The notes under the pieces were generated by a model. The model made no database searches and was not told the origin of the DNA. It saw only the letters and a list, made by a program, of their open reading frames with translations. From positions 1-64,000 of the forward strand of contig CANRWA010000008.1 of assembly GCA_947643415.1 (NCBI GenBank): a DNA stretch of 64,000 bases. The letters are read 5' to 3'. The translations under genes and the position numbers were made by a program. Positions 8,419-17,237 of the stretch are shown in pieces. Position 1 is the first letter of the stretch. Each line of letters opens with the position of its first letter. The DNA comes from an uncultured Clostridia bacterium. Lineage in GTDB: Bacteria; Bacillota; Clostridia; Lachnospirales; Lachnospiraceae.

Positions 8419-9579
8419 ATGCCGAATAAAGAAAATATATTTCCAGAAGAAACGGAATTGTCAGAAATTGTGTTACAAAAAACCAATCAGGCCTTTGAGA
8501 TGATTAGACAGGAGGACACAGACCATGTGGACAAAACAGCTTTCAGGAGCAGGATATTTTTCAGGCAAAAGGCGGTTGCCATTGCGGTTGTTTGTATCTT
8601 AGCAGTTAGCAGTATAAGTGCGGCTGCGGCGATTCATCAGTATTGGGGAAGGGGGATGAAAGGAAATATTCAGGCATCGGATGCTCAGCAGCAAGAGCTC
8701 ACAGAGAGTGGTGCAGCAAAAGTGTACCGAGATGATCCGGATTATTCGTCGCTTGCCGTGACAGATAACGGTGTCACAATAGTACCTGATACAGTTATTG
8801 TGGATGACAGATTTGCATATATGTCATTTAGGATTTCTGGTTATAGTGTAGATGAGGGAGTAGAACCAGGGTTTGAAACGATAGAGGTTTATCAGGGAGA
8901 TAACCCGGAGGATAAAGATTCACGGGTTAATATGACAGGAACCATGTATGATGGAATTAAACCTGATAAAAAAGGAGCACCAGTGTATGAAGATGGTTCT
9001 TCCATAGAGAGTTATGAAGATGGAAACACGATCCGTCACTATAAGGATAGGGACGGAACTATGGAATATGTTATTCAGGCAAGCATTGTGAATGAAAGCG
9101 ATTCATTGCTTGGCAAGACGATGCATGTTAAATTCAAAAACTTGGGAAGTCATTTAAAGGCGGGATTTATTTCAGCAATGGAGGGGAACTGGAATTTTGA
9201 AATTACCCTCTCTGACGTAAACTTGACCAGGAACATTAAAGTGGGACAGGAAGTGGAAGGAACTGATTTCGTGATGGAGGATATCATCATCTCGCCTATT
9301 TCCATGAGAGTGAATTATTCTGTCAGCAAGGCACCGGAGACAAAAGAAGATGATATCGGTATTCCTGAAGTAAGGGGAGTTGTACTAAAAGACGGAACGA
9401 AAATTCCATACTTAACAAATGGTGGTGCGACTGGATATACAGACAGCACTATGTCTAATGCATATCAAATGGCAGGCTATACTCGCGTTATAGATGTTGA
9501 CGAGATAACCGCACTGATCGTATTAACTTCAAGTGGGAATAAAAAAGTGGAAATACCGATTTCAGAAAAGAAAGGGTAA
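8419..9579 (+). CDS. DUF4179-type membrane anti-sigma factor
   Basis: The 386-residue protein has a cytoplasmic N-terminus of about 50 residues, one transmembrane helix (about 51-71, VAIAVVCILAV) and a large extracellular C-terminal region. Just after the membrane lies a segment like that of DUF4179 proteins (YWGRGMKGNIQ, then a SGAAKVY stretch and VTIVPDTVIVDD). In this family the inner segment sequesters the cognate ECF sigma factor and the outer part is thought to sense or transmit a signal. The gene begins behind AGGAGAG, ten bases after the sigma gene. The name anti-sigma rests on topology, domain and gene order and has not been shown here. Confidence 0.82.
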   Translation: MPNKENIFPEETELSEIVLQKTNQAFEMIRQEDTDHVDKTAFRSRIFFRQKAVAIAVVCILAVSSISAAAAIHQYWGRGMKGNIQASDAQQQELTESGAAKVYRDDPDYSSLAVTDNGVTIVPDTVIVDDRFAYMSFRISGYSVDEGVEPGFETIEVYQGDNPEDKDSRVNMTGTMYDGIKPDKKGAPVYEDGSSIESYEDGNTIRHYKDRDGTMEYVIQASIVNESDSLLGKTMHVKFKNLGSHLKAGFISAMEGNWNFEITLSDVNLTRNIKVGQEVEGTDFVMEDIIISPISMRVNYSVSKAPETKEDDIGIPEVRGVVLKDGTKIPYLTNGGATGYTDSTMSNAYQMAGYTRVIDVDEITALIVLTSSGNKKVEIPISEKKG

Positions 9580-9584
9580 AAAAC

Positions 9585-10703
9585 ATGAAAAAATGGAGTT
9601 TATTTGGGGTTGTTTTCCTCGTCCTATGTATGGCTGGGTGTGCAGATGAACAGGCTGATCATGTGAAGAATAATGGTCTTGTAAATAGTGAGATTGCCTC
9701 AAATAGTGACAGTGTCCAAATTAGTGATAGTACTGCACTGCCTTCAGATACAAAAATTAATGAAAAATTAGATGATAATTTGTCAGTGGAGGCAGAATTT
9801 CAAATGCCGGAAGAAGAATTGTTCACTTGGTCATCCAAACTGAAACAGTTTGATTATGACAAGATACAGTCGATTCTTTGGCCGGATGCCTCTTCCAAAG
9901 AGATCACAACGGATGAATTTGGAATGAGGCATTATAAAAAGGCAAGTCTGGGGGTAGATAAGGGCTCTTTGATTTATACAGCAGATGATGAGATAAACTA
10001 TATTGACACTTTATGTTACTATGCCAAGGAAAAGAACATTATCCCTGAAAAGAATTTACAGTTTGAAACTAGAGATGAGGCAGCGGAGGAAGCAGAAACA
10101 TTGCTTTCTAAGCTTGATATTGGATGTGAACTGGGTGAGCCATATATTATCGCATTAAACAGTGGAGATTTGCGTAAAGTCCAGAAAGAAATTATGAATG
10201 ATATTGATTATAAAGATGTGTTAAGTGCAAAGAACTTAGGCAACAATGATTTTGAAAATGATATAGAGCTATATCGCCTGGAATATTCCTTTGTGATTGA
10301 CCGTATGCCTGTTTTTGGATATGATGATCCTACGGTTCAATACACCGGAGATCGTCCACTTCTTGCACAAAATATGAGAGCAGTTGTTACTCTGTCAAAA
10401 TCTGGAATACAACGAGTTGATTTACAGGGAGTACTGGATGTCCTGACCCAAAATCCGGATAAAGCAGACATAATAGACTATGAAGGAATTAAAAAGGCAT
10501 TAGATAAGAAATTCGGGGATGTGATTTTGTCAGATAAATATAAAGTAATCAGGATCTGGATGGAGTATTTTCCATTGATTGAATCAGGTTCATTTGAACA
10601 GGTAAGTGTTATTCCAGTGTGGTGCCTTGATTTTGAAATCAATGGAGAGATTAATAACTATACATTGCGGTTTAATGCGTGTTCAGGAGAAGAAATATCA
10701 TGA
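9585..10703 (+). CDS. Lipoprotein in the sigma/ABC operon
   Basis: This is a 372-residue lipoprotein with a clear signal and lipobox (VLCMAGC, cysteine at residue 19), followed by a Ser/Asn/Asp-rich linker to about residue 65 and then a globular acidic domain. It resembles the DUF6034-type lipoproteins that accompany ABC transporters in Firmicutes, but I cannot assign that family with certainty. The gene starts five bases after the anti-sigma gene. Its last codon overlaps the ATG of the following membrane protein (ATGA), so their translation is coupled. It may be the extracytoplasmic sensor or a partner of the ABC complex. Confidence 0.75.
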   Translation: MKKWSLFGVVFLVLCMAGCADEQADHVKNNGLVNSEIASNSDSVQISDSTALPSDTKINEKLDDNLSVEAEFQMPEEELFTWSSKLKQFDYDKIQSILWPDASSKEITTDEFGMRHYKKASLGVDKGSLIYTADDEINYIDTLCYYAKEKNIIPEKNLQFETRDEAAEEAETLLSKLDIGCELGEPYIIALNSGDLRKVQKEIMNDIDYKDVLSAKNLGNNDFENDIELYRLEYSFVIDRMPVFGYDDPTVQYTGDRPLLAQNMRAVVTLSKSGIQRVDLQGVLDVLTQNPDKADIIDYEGIKKALDKKFGDVILSDKYKVIRIWMEYFPLIESGSFEQVSVIPVWCLDFEINGEINNYTLRFNACSGEEIS

Positions 10704-11494
10704 TAAAAGTGTTTTTGTCCGAATACAGGCGAACTGTGAATATCTGGCTTGTTTTTGGAATTTTAGGAGTGGCTTTTTCTATCTGTTTTGATTCATGGAA
10801 TGATTTAATGGCGGGAATTGAAAACCATAGCGGATATGTCCATTATTATTTTTGGAATTCTGCTTTTGGTGGAATGTGCAGGGAGCATTTCCTGCCGATC
10901 TTTGCAGCCTTTCCTTTTGCAGCAAGTTTCTGTCATGAGAGAAAAAGTAAAGCAATAACCTATATTGTTTCAAGGGAAGGAAAAAAAAGATACTGTGTGG
11001 CTAAATATATTGTGAATGCCATTAGTGGGGGAATGGTGATTGTCATCGGTACAGCAGTTGTTTTGCTGTTTTTATCCACCATATTCCCCATGACCAATTC
11101 GGATTTGGCCGATGCTGTGCCTGGGGATTTGTTCCATGACTGGCTTGCCGTACATCATCCAATGGAATATGGCATGGTAGAGATATGCCTGGGATTTTTC
11201 AGAGGGATCATCTGGTCGAGTATAGCGCTTCTTATATCTGTTTATATAGATGATCCATTCGTTGTGACAATATCGCCATATGTGGGACATTATGCCTTTA
11301 CACAATTTTGCCGGTTACTGCAAATTGATAATGGGTATCGGCTGGATATGATCCTGATTGGAAGAACCGTCATACAATCCAGTTGGAATACGGTACGGAT
11401 TGCCTGTACCGCTGCTATGGTAATTACTGCAATGATTGGAATTGTGTTTGTAAGGAAGGTGGAAAGGGGGATGCAGAATGACATTCTTTATTAG
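10700..11494 (+). CDS. ABC-2 type permease-like membrane protein (first)
   Basis: The protein has about 265 residues and six predicted hydrophobic segments (for example WLVFGILGVAFSI, MVIVIGTAVVLLF, AAMVITAMIGIVF). The start at 10700 overlaps the lipoprotein stop by four bases and has AGGAG at 10685-10689. A second membrane protein and an ATPase follow with overlapping ends, the standard arrangement of an ABC-2 transporter made from two membrane subunits and one ATPase. No domain name beyond ABC-2-like permease can be given. Transport direction and substrate are unknown; systems of this type often export or protect against peptide antibiotics. Confidence 0.75.
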   Translation: MIKVFLSEYRRTVNIWLVFGILGVAFSICFDSWNDLMAGIENHSGYVHYYFWNSAFGGMCREHFLPIFAAFPFAASFCHERKSKAITYIVSREGKKRYCVAKYIVNAISGGMVIVIGTAVVLLFLSTIFPMTNSDLADAVPGDLFHDWLAVHHPMEYGMVEICLGFFRGIIWSSIALLISVYIDDPFVVTISPYVGHYAFTQFCRLLQIDNGYRLDMILIGRTVIQSSWNTVRIACTAAMVITAMIGIVFVRKVERGMQNDILY

Positions 11495-12377
11495 GGCAAA
11501 CCGGATTTCGAGACATAACATGAGAATGTTGACGGAAAACGCCAGAATATTGACAGTTATGCTTATTGTATTTTTGTTTATCGTGCAAAATTTTTCCTCT
11601 GTCCTTCTATTTAGTAAAGCAGTGAATATCCCCGTAACGCCTTATGCATTTGTTTTTTTAGTAAATGACTATATTTGTCAATTTATTATCATGGCAGGAG
11701 CTGTCATGTTATTTAGTAATGCTCCTTTCGAAGATGAAGGGTATATTTATATGCTTCCCCGCGCAGGACGGATATCATGGGCAGTGGGTCAGATGCTGTA
11801 CATCGTTAAATTGTCCCTGTTGTATATCGGTTTTCTTATGATTACAACAGTCCTGCCATTCATCGGTCATCTGCAGCTTGATACCGAGTGGGGAAAGATA
11901 TGGGGGACCCTTGCCAAGACAGATGCGGGTAGCCAGTATGGGGTGGGTTTTTCTATTTCTGAATTTATGGTTGGTAAGTACATGCCTGTAAATGCACTGC
12001 TTTTGAGCCTGTTATTAGAATGGGCATGTATCTTATGGCTTGGACTTCTGATTTATTTTGGCAATAAAGTTACGAATAAGCCGTTGGGAACGATGGCAGG
12101 AATCTTTTTTACACTTTTGGATATATGCATAGCAAATGATTGGATGGATTTTGCATATAAGGGTTCTCCAGTAAGTTTGGCGCAGCTTGAGACATATTCC
12201 GGATATGCCTTGAAGTGGGGGATAGATTTAAACTATGGAATTCATTTCTTTGCCATTGGCATAGTGCTCTTGCTGGTAATGTGTTTGATTTCTAATAATG
12301 AGAATAGAATGAAAAGGTACATATATTTGTTGGAAAAGATAATAAGGAGACCAGAATGGAAGAGAACGCAGCGATAA
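11478..12377 (+). CDS. ABC-2 type permease-like membrane protein (second)
   Basis: This 299-residue protein has six to seven hydrophobic segments (for example ILTVMLIVFLFIV, FIIMAGAVMLF, FAIGIVLLLVMCL). It begins 17 bases inside the end of the previous gene and itself overlaps the ATPase gene by 22 bases. Such long overlaps suggest that the three proteins are made in fixed ratio. It differs in sequence from the first permease, so the membrane part is probably a heterodimer. I do not see an ATPase domain or any periplasmic domain of size. Confidence 0.75.
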   Translation: MTFFIRANRISRHNMRMLTENARILTVMLIVFLFIVQNFSSVLLFSKAVNIPVTPYAFVFLVNDYICQFIIMAGAVMLFSNAPFEDEGYIYMLPRAGRISWAVGQMLYIVKLSLLYIGFLMITTVLPFIGHLQLDTEWGKIWGTLAKTDAGSQYGVGFSISEFMVGKYMPVNALLLSLLLEWACILWLGLLIYFGNKVTNKPLGTMAGIFFTLLDICIANDWMDFAYKGSPVSLAQLETYSGYALKWGIDLNYGIHFFAIGIVLLLVMCLISNNENRMKRYIYLLEKIIRRPEWKRTQR

Positions 12378-13024
12378 TCGTACAAAATGTAACAAGGGAA
12401 TTTAAAAAGCAGGTAGTCTTAAACGATGTAAGCATTGATTTTGATATGGGAAAAATATACGGAATTATTGGACGGAATGGCTCAGGAAAAACAGTTTTGT
12501 TAAAATGTATTTTGGGACTGCTCTCGCCATCTGACGGAACGGTTACAGTAAATGGAAAGGTGATTGGAAAGGATATTGATTTTCCAGAAAATGCAGGGTT
12601 TATTATTGAAACTCCCGGATTTTTACAGAATTATTCCGGATTGAAAAATCTGAAATATCTGGCATCTATCAAAAAGCAAATAGATGTTAAAACCATCAGA
12701 AAGTTTATGAAATTGGTTGGCTTAAACCCAGATGACCGGAAAACAGTGGGAAAATATTCGCTGGGAATGCGCCAGCGCTTGGGGATTGCACAGGCCCTCA
12801 TGGAAAATCCGGATATTATCATTTTAGATGAACCAATGAATGCATTGGACCATGTGGGGGTTGAAGAAATAAGGAATGTCATTTTGAAAATGAAGGAGCA
12901 GGGAAAACTTATTATCATTGCCAGTCATATACGAGAGGATATAGAGGTTCTTTGTGATGAAGTGTATGAAATGGATGGAGGTAAGTTGCGGCAATGTGAC
13001 TTTGTAGAGAAAAAAGATAAATAG
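12356..13024 (+). CDS. ABC transporter ATP-binding protein
   Basis: This 222-residue ATPase subunit energises the two membrane proteins encoded upstream. It has Walker A GRNGSGKT (residues 39-46), signature SLGMRQR (135-141), Walker B IIILDEP (154-160) and an H-loop in IASHIRED. The LGMRQR form of the signature is typical of ATPases of ABC-2 exporters such as the bacitracin/lantibiotic type. It is the last gene of the operon that starts with the ECF sigma factor. The 93 bases after it show no clear terminator; the next gene has its own ribosome binding site. Confidence 0.93.
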   Translation: MEENAAIIVQNVTREFKKQVVLNDVSIDFDMGKIYGIIGRNGSGKTVLLKCILGLLSPSDGTVTVNGKVIGKDIDFPENAGFIIETPGFLQNYSGLKNLKYLASIKKQIDVKTIRKFMKLVGLNPDDRKTVGKYSLGMRQRLGIAQALMENPDIIILDEPMNALDHVGVEEIRNVILKMKEQGKLIIIASHIREDIEVLCDEVYEMDGGKLRQCDFVEKKDK

Positions 13025-13117
13025 GGTTGAAGGCAGGGGGAGGATTGTGGTAATATGTCGTTAAGCCCGGCGGAATTGCCACTAGGCTGAATAATACTAA
13101 GAGGGGAGTTTGAAAAA

Positions 13118-14632
13118 ATGATCTTAAGACGATATCGGAAAGGAAATGGCATTGCCTTTGCCATTTCCATTGTCTTGTGCCTGGTGTTGTTTTTATCCAC
13201 AGGATTGGTTCTCCCCGGGGAGATAGTTCACGCCTATGTATATGAGGGGGCAGCTAAGAGGACTGAGTGGGACGGCGTTGTTTACTGGTACCGGGATGAT
13301 ATGGATGACGAGACGGGGATTCAGATTACGGCCATCCAGGTTCCGGAAGGGACCAAAGAGCTTATCCTGCCGGAAACCATTGATAAAAGGGTGGTGGTAT
13401 GCCTCCATCTGAGGGAAGCGGATGGTGCAAAGCCCTTGACAGGTGTTACAAGCCTGCGTCTGCCTTCTGGCATGTCTTGTCAGGGAAAAAACCACAATCC
13501 CACTTGTGTTACTCCAAATGATGATCTTTCGGGGAATTATCTGGTGCCAAGCCTGAGTGATTATTTTAAATCACTAGAGCAGATCCAGGTGGCAAAGGAT
13601 AATCCATATATGACAGTATATCAGGGAGTCCTGTTCAGCAAAGATGTTTCTGTAATGCTCTTTTATCCCTTTGAGAAAAAGGACACGGAGTATGTAGAGC
13701 CATCGACACAGGAATATGCAAGGGGAGACTATGATGGCAGAAAATATATAAAGAAGCTGACATATTCGAATAATAAGGCGTATACATATGCGGCAAGCTG
13801 CCAGGACACCAATATTGAAACTGTTGTGATTCCAAAGAATGTACAGACTCTCTGGGCAAGTTCTTTTGAAAATTGTACAAAGCTGAAGAAGGTACAGGGA
13901 GGGAAGGGACTGGAAGTGGTTGGTGAAAGGGCATTTTTTGGGTGTAGTTCATTGCTTTCTTTTCCTTTTTCTGCTTCCAGTAAGATGCAGGGAATGGAAT
14001 CAGAGGCATTCCGGGGCTGTTCCAGGCTGAAAAAGATTAAACTGCCGAAGAATCTGCGCTGGATGTCAAAATATGTTTTTTGGGGCACGTCATGCCGGAA
14101 TATCACTATCCCACCCACCGTTGAAAGCATAGGGAAGAATGCGTTTCCGAAAGGAGCGAAGATTAAGAAACCGAGTTATCTGAAGCCGGTCAGTTCCAAA
14201 TATGTGAAAAGTAAATATATGAAAAAGAACTATTCTTATGTAGCAATGACTGTGGTGACCGATCCGGATAACGGGGGGAAGAAATACTGTGCCATTGATG
14301 ATCTTGCCCAGATCTATCCGGAGGAGGGGAAGATACGGCTGAAGAAAAGAAAAAAAGTCAGGCTCCGGATACTGACAGAGGTCAGGCTTCTTATGAACCA
14401 GAGAGAGGAGGGGTATCTTAGTCCCGACATACTGAGTTATAAATCATCCAATCCGAAGGTAGTAAAGGTCTCAAAAAAAGGGGTGGTCAAAGTAGTAAAG
14501 AAAAAGGGAACCGCCACCATCCATGTAAAACTCCGTACTGACGGGCTGTATGAATGGGCGGGGGATTGTAAGGTAAAAGTGAAGGTGAAGAAGGGAAAGA
14601 TATGGTTTACAAGTGCTGAACCTCACTACTGA
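13118..14632 (+). CDS. Secreted BspA-type leucine-rich repeat protein with Ig-like C-terminus
   Basis: This is a 504-residue exported protein. Residues about 10-40 form a signal peptide (FAISIVLCLVLFLSTGLV). The middle carries BspA/LRR_5-type repeats, seen in NVQTLWASSFENCTKLKKV, GERAFFGCSSLL and SEAFRGCSRLKKI (about 240-350). The C-terminal 100 residues are very lysine-rich and resemble a Big_2-like Ig fold (SSNPKVVKVSKKGVVKVV). There is no LPXTG motif or SLH domain, so retention at the surface may rely on charge. Such proteins are surface adhesins or binding proteins; the ligand is unknown. A related fragment lies in the decayed region at 24.3-24.9 kb. Confidence 0.82.
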   Translation: MILRRYRKGNGIAFAISIVLCLVLFLSTGLVLPGEIVHAYVYEGAAKRTEWDGVVYWYRDDMDDETGIQITAIQVPEGTKELILPETIDKRVVVCLHLREADGAKPLTGVTSLRLPSGMSCQGKNHNPTCVTPNDDLSGNYLVPSLSDYFKSLEQIQVAKDNPYMTVYQGVLFSKDVSVMLFYPFEKKDTEYVEPSTQEYARGDYDGRKYIKKLTYSNNKAYTYAASCQDTNIETVVIPKNVQTLWASSFENCTKLKKVQGGKGLEVVGERAFFGCSSLLSFPFSASSKMQGMESEAFRGCSRLKKIKLPKNLRWMSKYVFWGTSCRNITIPPTVESIGKNAFPKGAKIKKPSYLKPVSSKYVKSKYMKKNYSYVAMTVVTDPDNGGKKYCAIDDLAQIYPEEGKIRLKKRKKVRLRILTEVRLLMNQREEGYLSPDILSYKSSNPKVVKVSKKGVVKVVKKKGTATIHVKLRTDGLYEWAGDCKVKVKVKKGKIWFTSAEPHY

Positions 14633-14668
14633 TTTTGACAGAAATATTTGACAGAAAGGAAGATTATA

Positions 14669-16609
14669 ATGAGTTCAGAAATATATGATAAGGTTTACCG
14701 TCTTGCGATGAAGGATTTCCGTAATAAGACATCAAAGGGGCAGTATCCCTATCTCCGGGTGCTGGATGAGATTTTATCCTATACCAATATCGTTTCAAAG
14801 GAAAATCTGGGGCTGGTGAATATACCACTGGATCAGATCGTGGGGACAAAGACGGCAGGGAGGACGAATGCTTTTGCCAGCAATTTTATGCCGCTCCTTA
14901 CCAGGGACTCGGAGTTTGCCATGAAGTGGTGTAAGCTCTATGAGGCGCATCTGGAAGAGGGGATCCGGGAGCCGGTAAAGGCATACGAATTTATGAACCG
15001 TTTTTATATTCTTGAAGGAAATAAGCGTGTCAGTGTGCTGAAATATTGTGACGCAGTTACGGCTTCCGCATTTGTGACCCGTCTTATCCCTGAGCCGGAT
15101 GATTCGGATGAAAGTAAAATTTATTATGAATTTTTGGACTTTTATGAAAAGACAGGGATCAATTACCTGAATTTCAGCCAGCCGGGCAGTTATACGAAGA
15201 TCACACAGCTTGCCGGTATTGAGCCGGAGCGTGTATGGACGGATCTGGAGAAAGAGCAGTTCCATTCCTCCTATATCCGCTTTACCAAAGTTTTTGAGAG
15301 GAAGGATGGAAATACACTGTCCCTGACATATGGCGATGCGTTCCTTATCTATCTGGATATCTGTGGATATGAAGATATGCCGGAGAAAGGTGAGGCCGAT
15401 ATTGAGGAAGAGATCACGAGGCTCTGGAACGATTTTGTGTTTTATCCGGAGAAACCGGAGCTTAGGCTATTGATGAATGCAGAGCCTGTTGTAGAAAGGA
15501 AGTCACTTGTAAAGCGTATCCTTCCCCTGAATCAGGAGCCGCTGAAGATAGCCTTTATCCATGCCAAGACGGTGGAGACTTCCAGTTGGACCTATGGGCA
15601 TGATCTGGGATGTGGCCATCTCGCAGAGGTTCTGGCGGATGAGGTGGAGATTCAGTCCTATTTTCAGGCAGACTCACCGGAGGAGGAGGTGGCATGTTTT
15701 GAACAGGCCATCGCAGACGGGAATACGGTGATCTTTTCCACATCCCCCAAACTCCTTGATACCAGCATCCGCTATGCTGTCAAATATCCAAAGCTTAAGA
15801 TACTGAACTGCTCCCTGAATACGAGCTGTAATCATCTGCGCACATACTACGGCAGGCTGTATGAGGCAAAATTCCTGATCGGCGCCATTGCAGGCATTAT
15901 GTCACAGTCAGACAAGATCGGTTATATCGCCGATTATCCGATCTATGGGATGATCGCGAATATCAATGCCTTTGCGCTGGGGGCACAGATGGTAAATCCT
16001 AAGATCAAGATCTATCTGAAATGGTCAAAGATGAAGTCCGAGTATTCGGAGAATACATTGGAGGATATCGATGTTTCCTTTATATCGGGAAGGGACTTTA
16101 TAAGACCAGAAGAAGATTCCACCCAGTTCGGGCTGTATGATGCAGATGGCGATGAACTTGTGAATCTTGCGATGCCAGTGTGGAACTGGGGTGTTTTTTA
16201 TGAACAGACTGTTAGGAGTATTTTAAATGGAGCATGGAAACAGGAGGTTCCAAAAGGAGAAAATCAGTCTATCAATTACTGGTGGGGAATGTCCTCTGGA
16301 ATGGTTGATGTGATCTGTTCCAACAGGATGCCATCCGGTACGGTGCGGCTGGTGGAACTTTTAAAGAAAAATATTAGTTCCGGTGAGTTTAAGCCTTTCT
16401 CCGGAATTATCAATTCTCAGGATGGACTGGTCCATAATGTAATGGAGGAAGGGATCACGGCGGAAGAGATCATTACCATGGATTGGCTTGCAGATAATAT
16501 CATTGGATCCATCCCTACTATGGATGAACTGATTGATGAGGCAATACCAATCGTAGAGGTACAGGGAGTTGCGAAAGTGAAAGAACCAGATGGAGAAAAT
16601 GACGCATGA
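14669..16609 (+). CDS. BMP-family (nucleoside-binding) protein without a signal peptide
   Basis: The 646-residue protein has no signal peptide and is therefore probably cytoplasmic. The first 280 residues are a domain with ILEGNKRVSVLKY (about 114-126), a pattern like the ParB/sulfiredoxin-type ENKRV motif. From about residue 290 (PLKIAFIHAK) to 590 it resembles Bmp/PnrA-type substrate-binding proteins, including a stretch KFLIGAIAGIMSQSDKIGYIAD. In that family the fold binds purine nucleosides outside the cell and feeds an ABC transporter, but here there is no transporter and no export signal. The start at 14669 has AAAGGAAG upstream; the TTG at 14648 is less likely. The stop overlaps the phosphoesterase start (ATGA), so the two products probably act together. 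Confidence 0.78.
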   Translation: MSSEIYDKVYRLAMKDFRNKTSKGQYPYLRVLDEILSYTNIVSKENLGLVNIPLDQIVGTKTAGRTNAFASNFMPLLTRDSEFAMKWCKLYEAHLEEGIREPVKAYEFMNRFYILEGNKRVSVLKYCDAVTASAFVTRLIPEPDDSDESKIYYEFLDFYEKTGINYLNFSQPGSYTKITQLAGIEPERVWTDLEKEQFHSSYIRFTKVFERKDGNTLSLTYGDAFLIYLDICGYEDMPEKGEADIEEEITRLWNDFVFYPEKPELRLLMNAEPVVERKSLVKRILPLNQEPLKIAFIHAKTVETSSWTYGHDLGCGHLAEVLADEVEIQSYFQADSPEEEVACFEQAIADGNTVIFSTSPKLLDTSIRYAVKYPKLKILNCSLNTSCNHLRTYYGRLYEAKFLIGAIAGIMSQSDKIGYIADYPIYGMIANINAFALGAQMVNPKIKIYLKWSKMKSEYSENTLEDIDVSFISGRDFIRPEEDSTQFGLYDADGDELVNLAMPVWNWGVFYEQTVRSILNGAWKQEVPKGENQSINYWWGMSSGMVDVICSNRMPSGTVRLVELLKKNISSGEFKPFSGIINSQDGLVHNVMEEGITAEEIITMDWLADNIIGSIPTMDELIDEAIPIVEVQGVAKVKEPDGENDA

Positions 16610-17211
16610 GAACGATAAAGATTCTTTTTTTATCAGATGAACCATCACCTGCCCTGTGGGATTATTTTGAACCATCCCGATTGGAGGGTATTGACCTGAT
16701 TATTTCCTGTGGGGATCTTCCCCCACAGTATCTGTCCTTCCTGGCAACCTTTTTTGTGGGGCCAGTACTGTATGTTCATGGCAACCATGATGAATGCTAT
16801 CTGGACACGCCTCCGGATGGGTGTACCTGTATCGACGGAAAGGTTTATGAATTCGAGGGAATCCGTATTGCCGGGCTTGGTGGTTCTATGAGATACCGTC
16901 AGGGCAATTTTCAGTATACAGAGAAGCAGATGCGCCGCCGTACCATAAAGCTGCAGCGCAAGATCCGCCGGCGGGGACTGGATATACTGATCTCGCATGC
17001 CCCGGCGTACGGCATCAATGATGCGGAGGATCTTCCGCATATGGGTTTCCGGTGTTTTCACCACTTATTAAAAAAATATCATCCTCAGTATTTCGTTCAC
17101 GGACATATGCATTTTTCGTATAATTCCAGGCAGAGGCGTGTATCAGTGCATGAAGATATCACCATTATCAATGCATGTGAACGGTATGTATTGGAGTATC
17201 CGCAGAAATAA
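16606..17211 (+). CDS. Calcineurin-like metallophosphoesterase
   Basis: This is a 201-residue cytoplasmic metal-dependent phosphoesterase. Visible motifs are CGDL (about residue 35), GNHDE (about 60), SHAP (about 128) and GHMHF (about 165). The first motif, normally D-x-H, reads SDEP here, so the usual first histidine is missing; some subfamilies of this superfamily tolerate this. The gene overlaps the BMP-like gene by four bases, which suggests that it acts on or with whatever that protein binds, possibly a nucleotide; this is inference. The stop codon lies inside a palindrome shared with the convergent marR gene. Confidence 0.88.
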   Translation: MRTIKILFLSDEPSPALWDYFEPSRLEGIDLIISCGDLPPQYLSFLATFFVGPVLYVHGNHDECYLDTPPDGCTCIDGKVYEFEGIRIAGLGGSMRYRQGNFQYTEKQMRRRTIKLQRKIRRRGLDILISHAPAYGINDAEDLPHMGFRCFHHLLKKYHPQYFVHGHMHFSYNSRQRRVSVHEDITIINACERYVLEYPQK

Positions 17212-17237
17212 AAAATATGGGATATTTTTTATTTCTG
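17203..17237. terminator. Bidirectional terminator containing both stop codons
   Basis: A 16-bp inverted repeat with a three-base loop (GGG) spans 17203-17237; its arm is CAGAAATAAAAAATAT. It gives an A-run/T-run hairpin on both strands. The stop codons of the phosphoesterase gene (17209-17211) and of the convergent marR gene (17229-17231) both lie within it. Confidence 0.75.
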
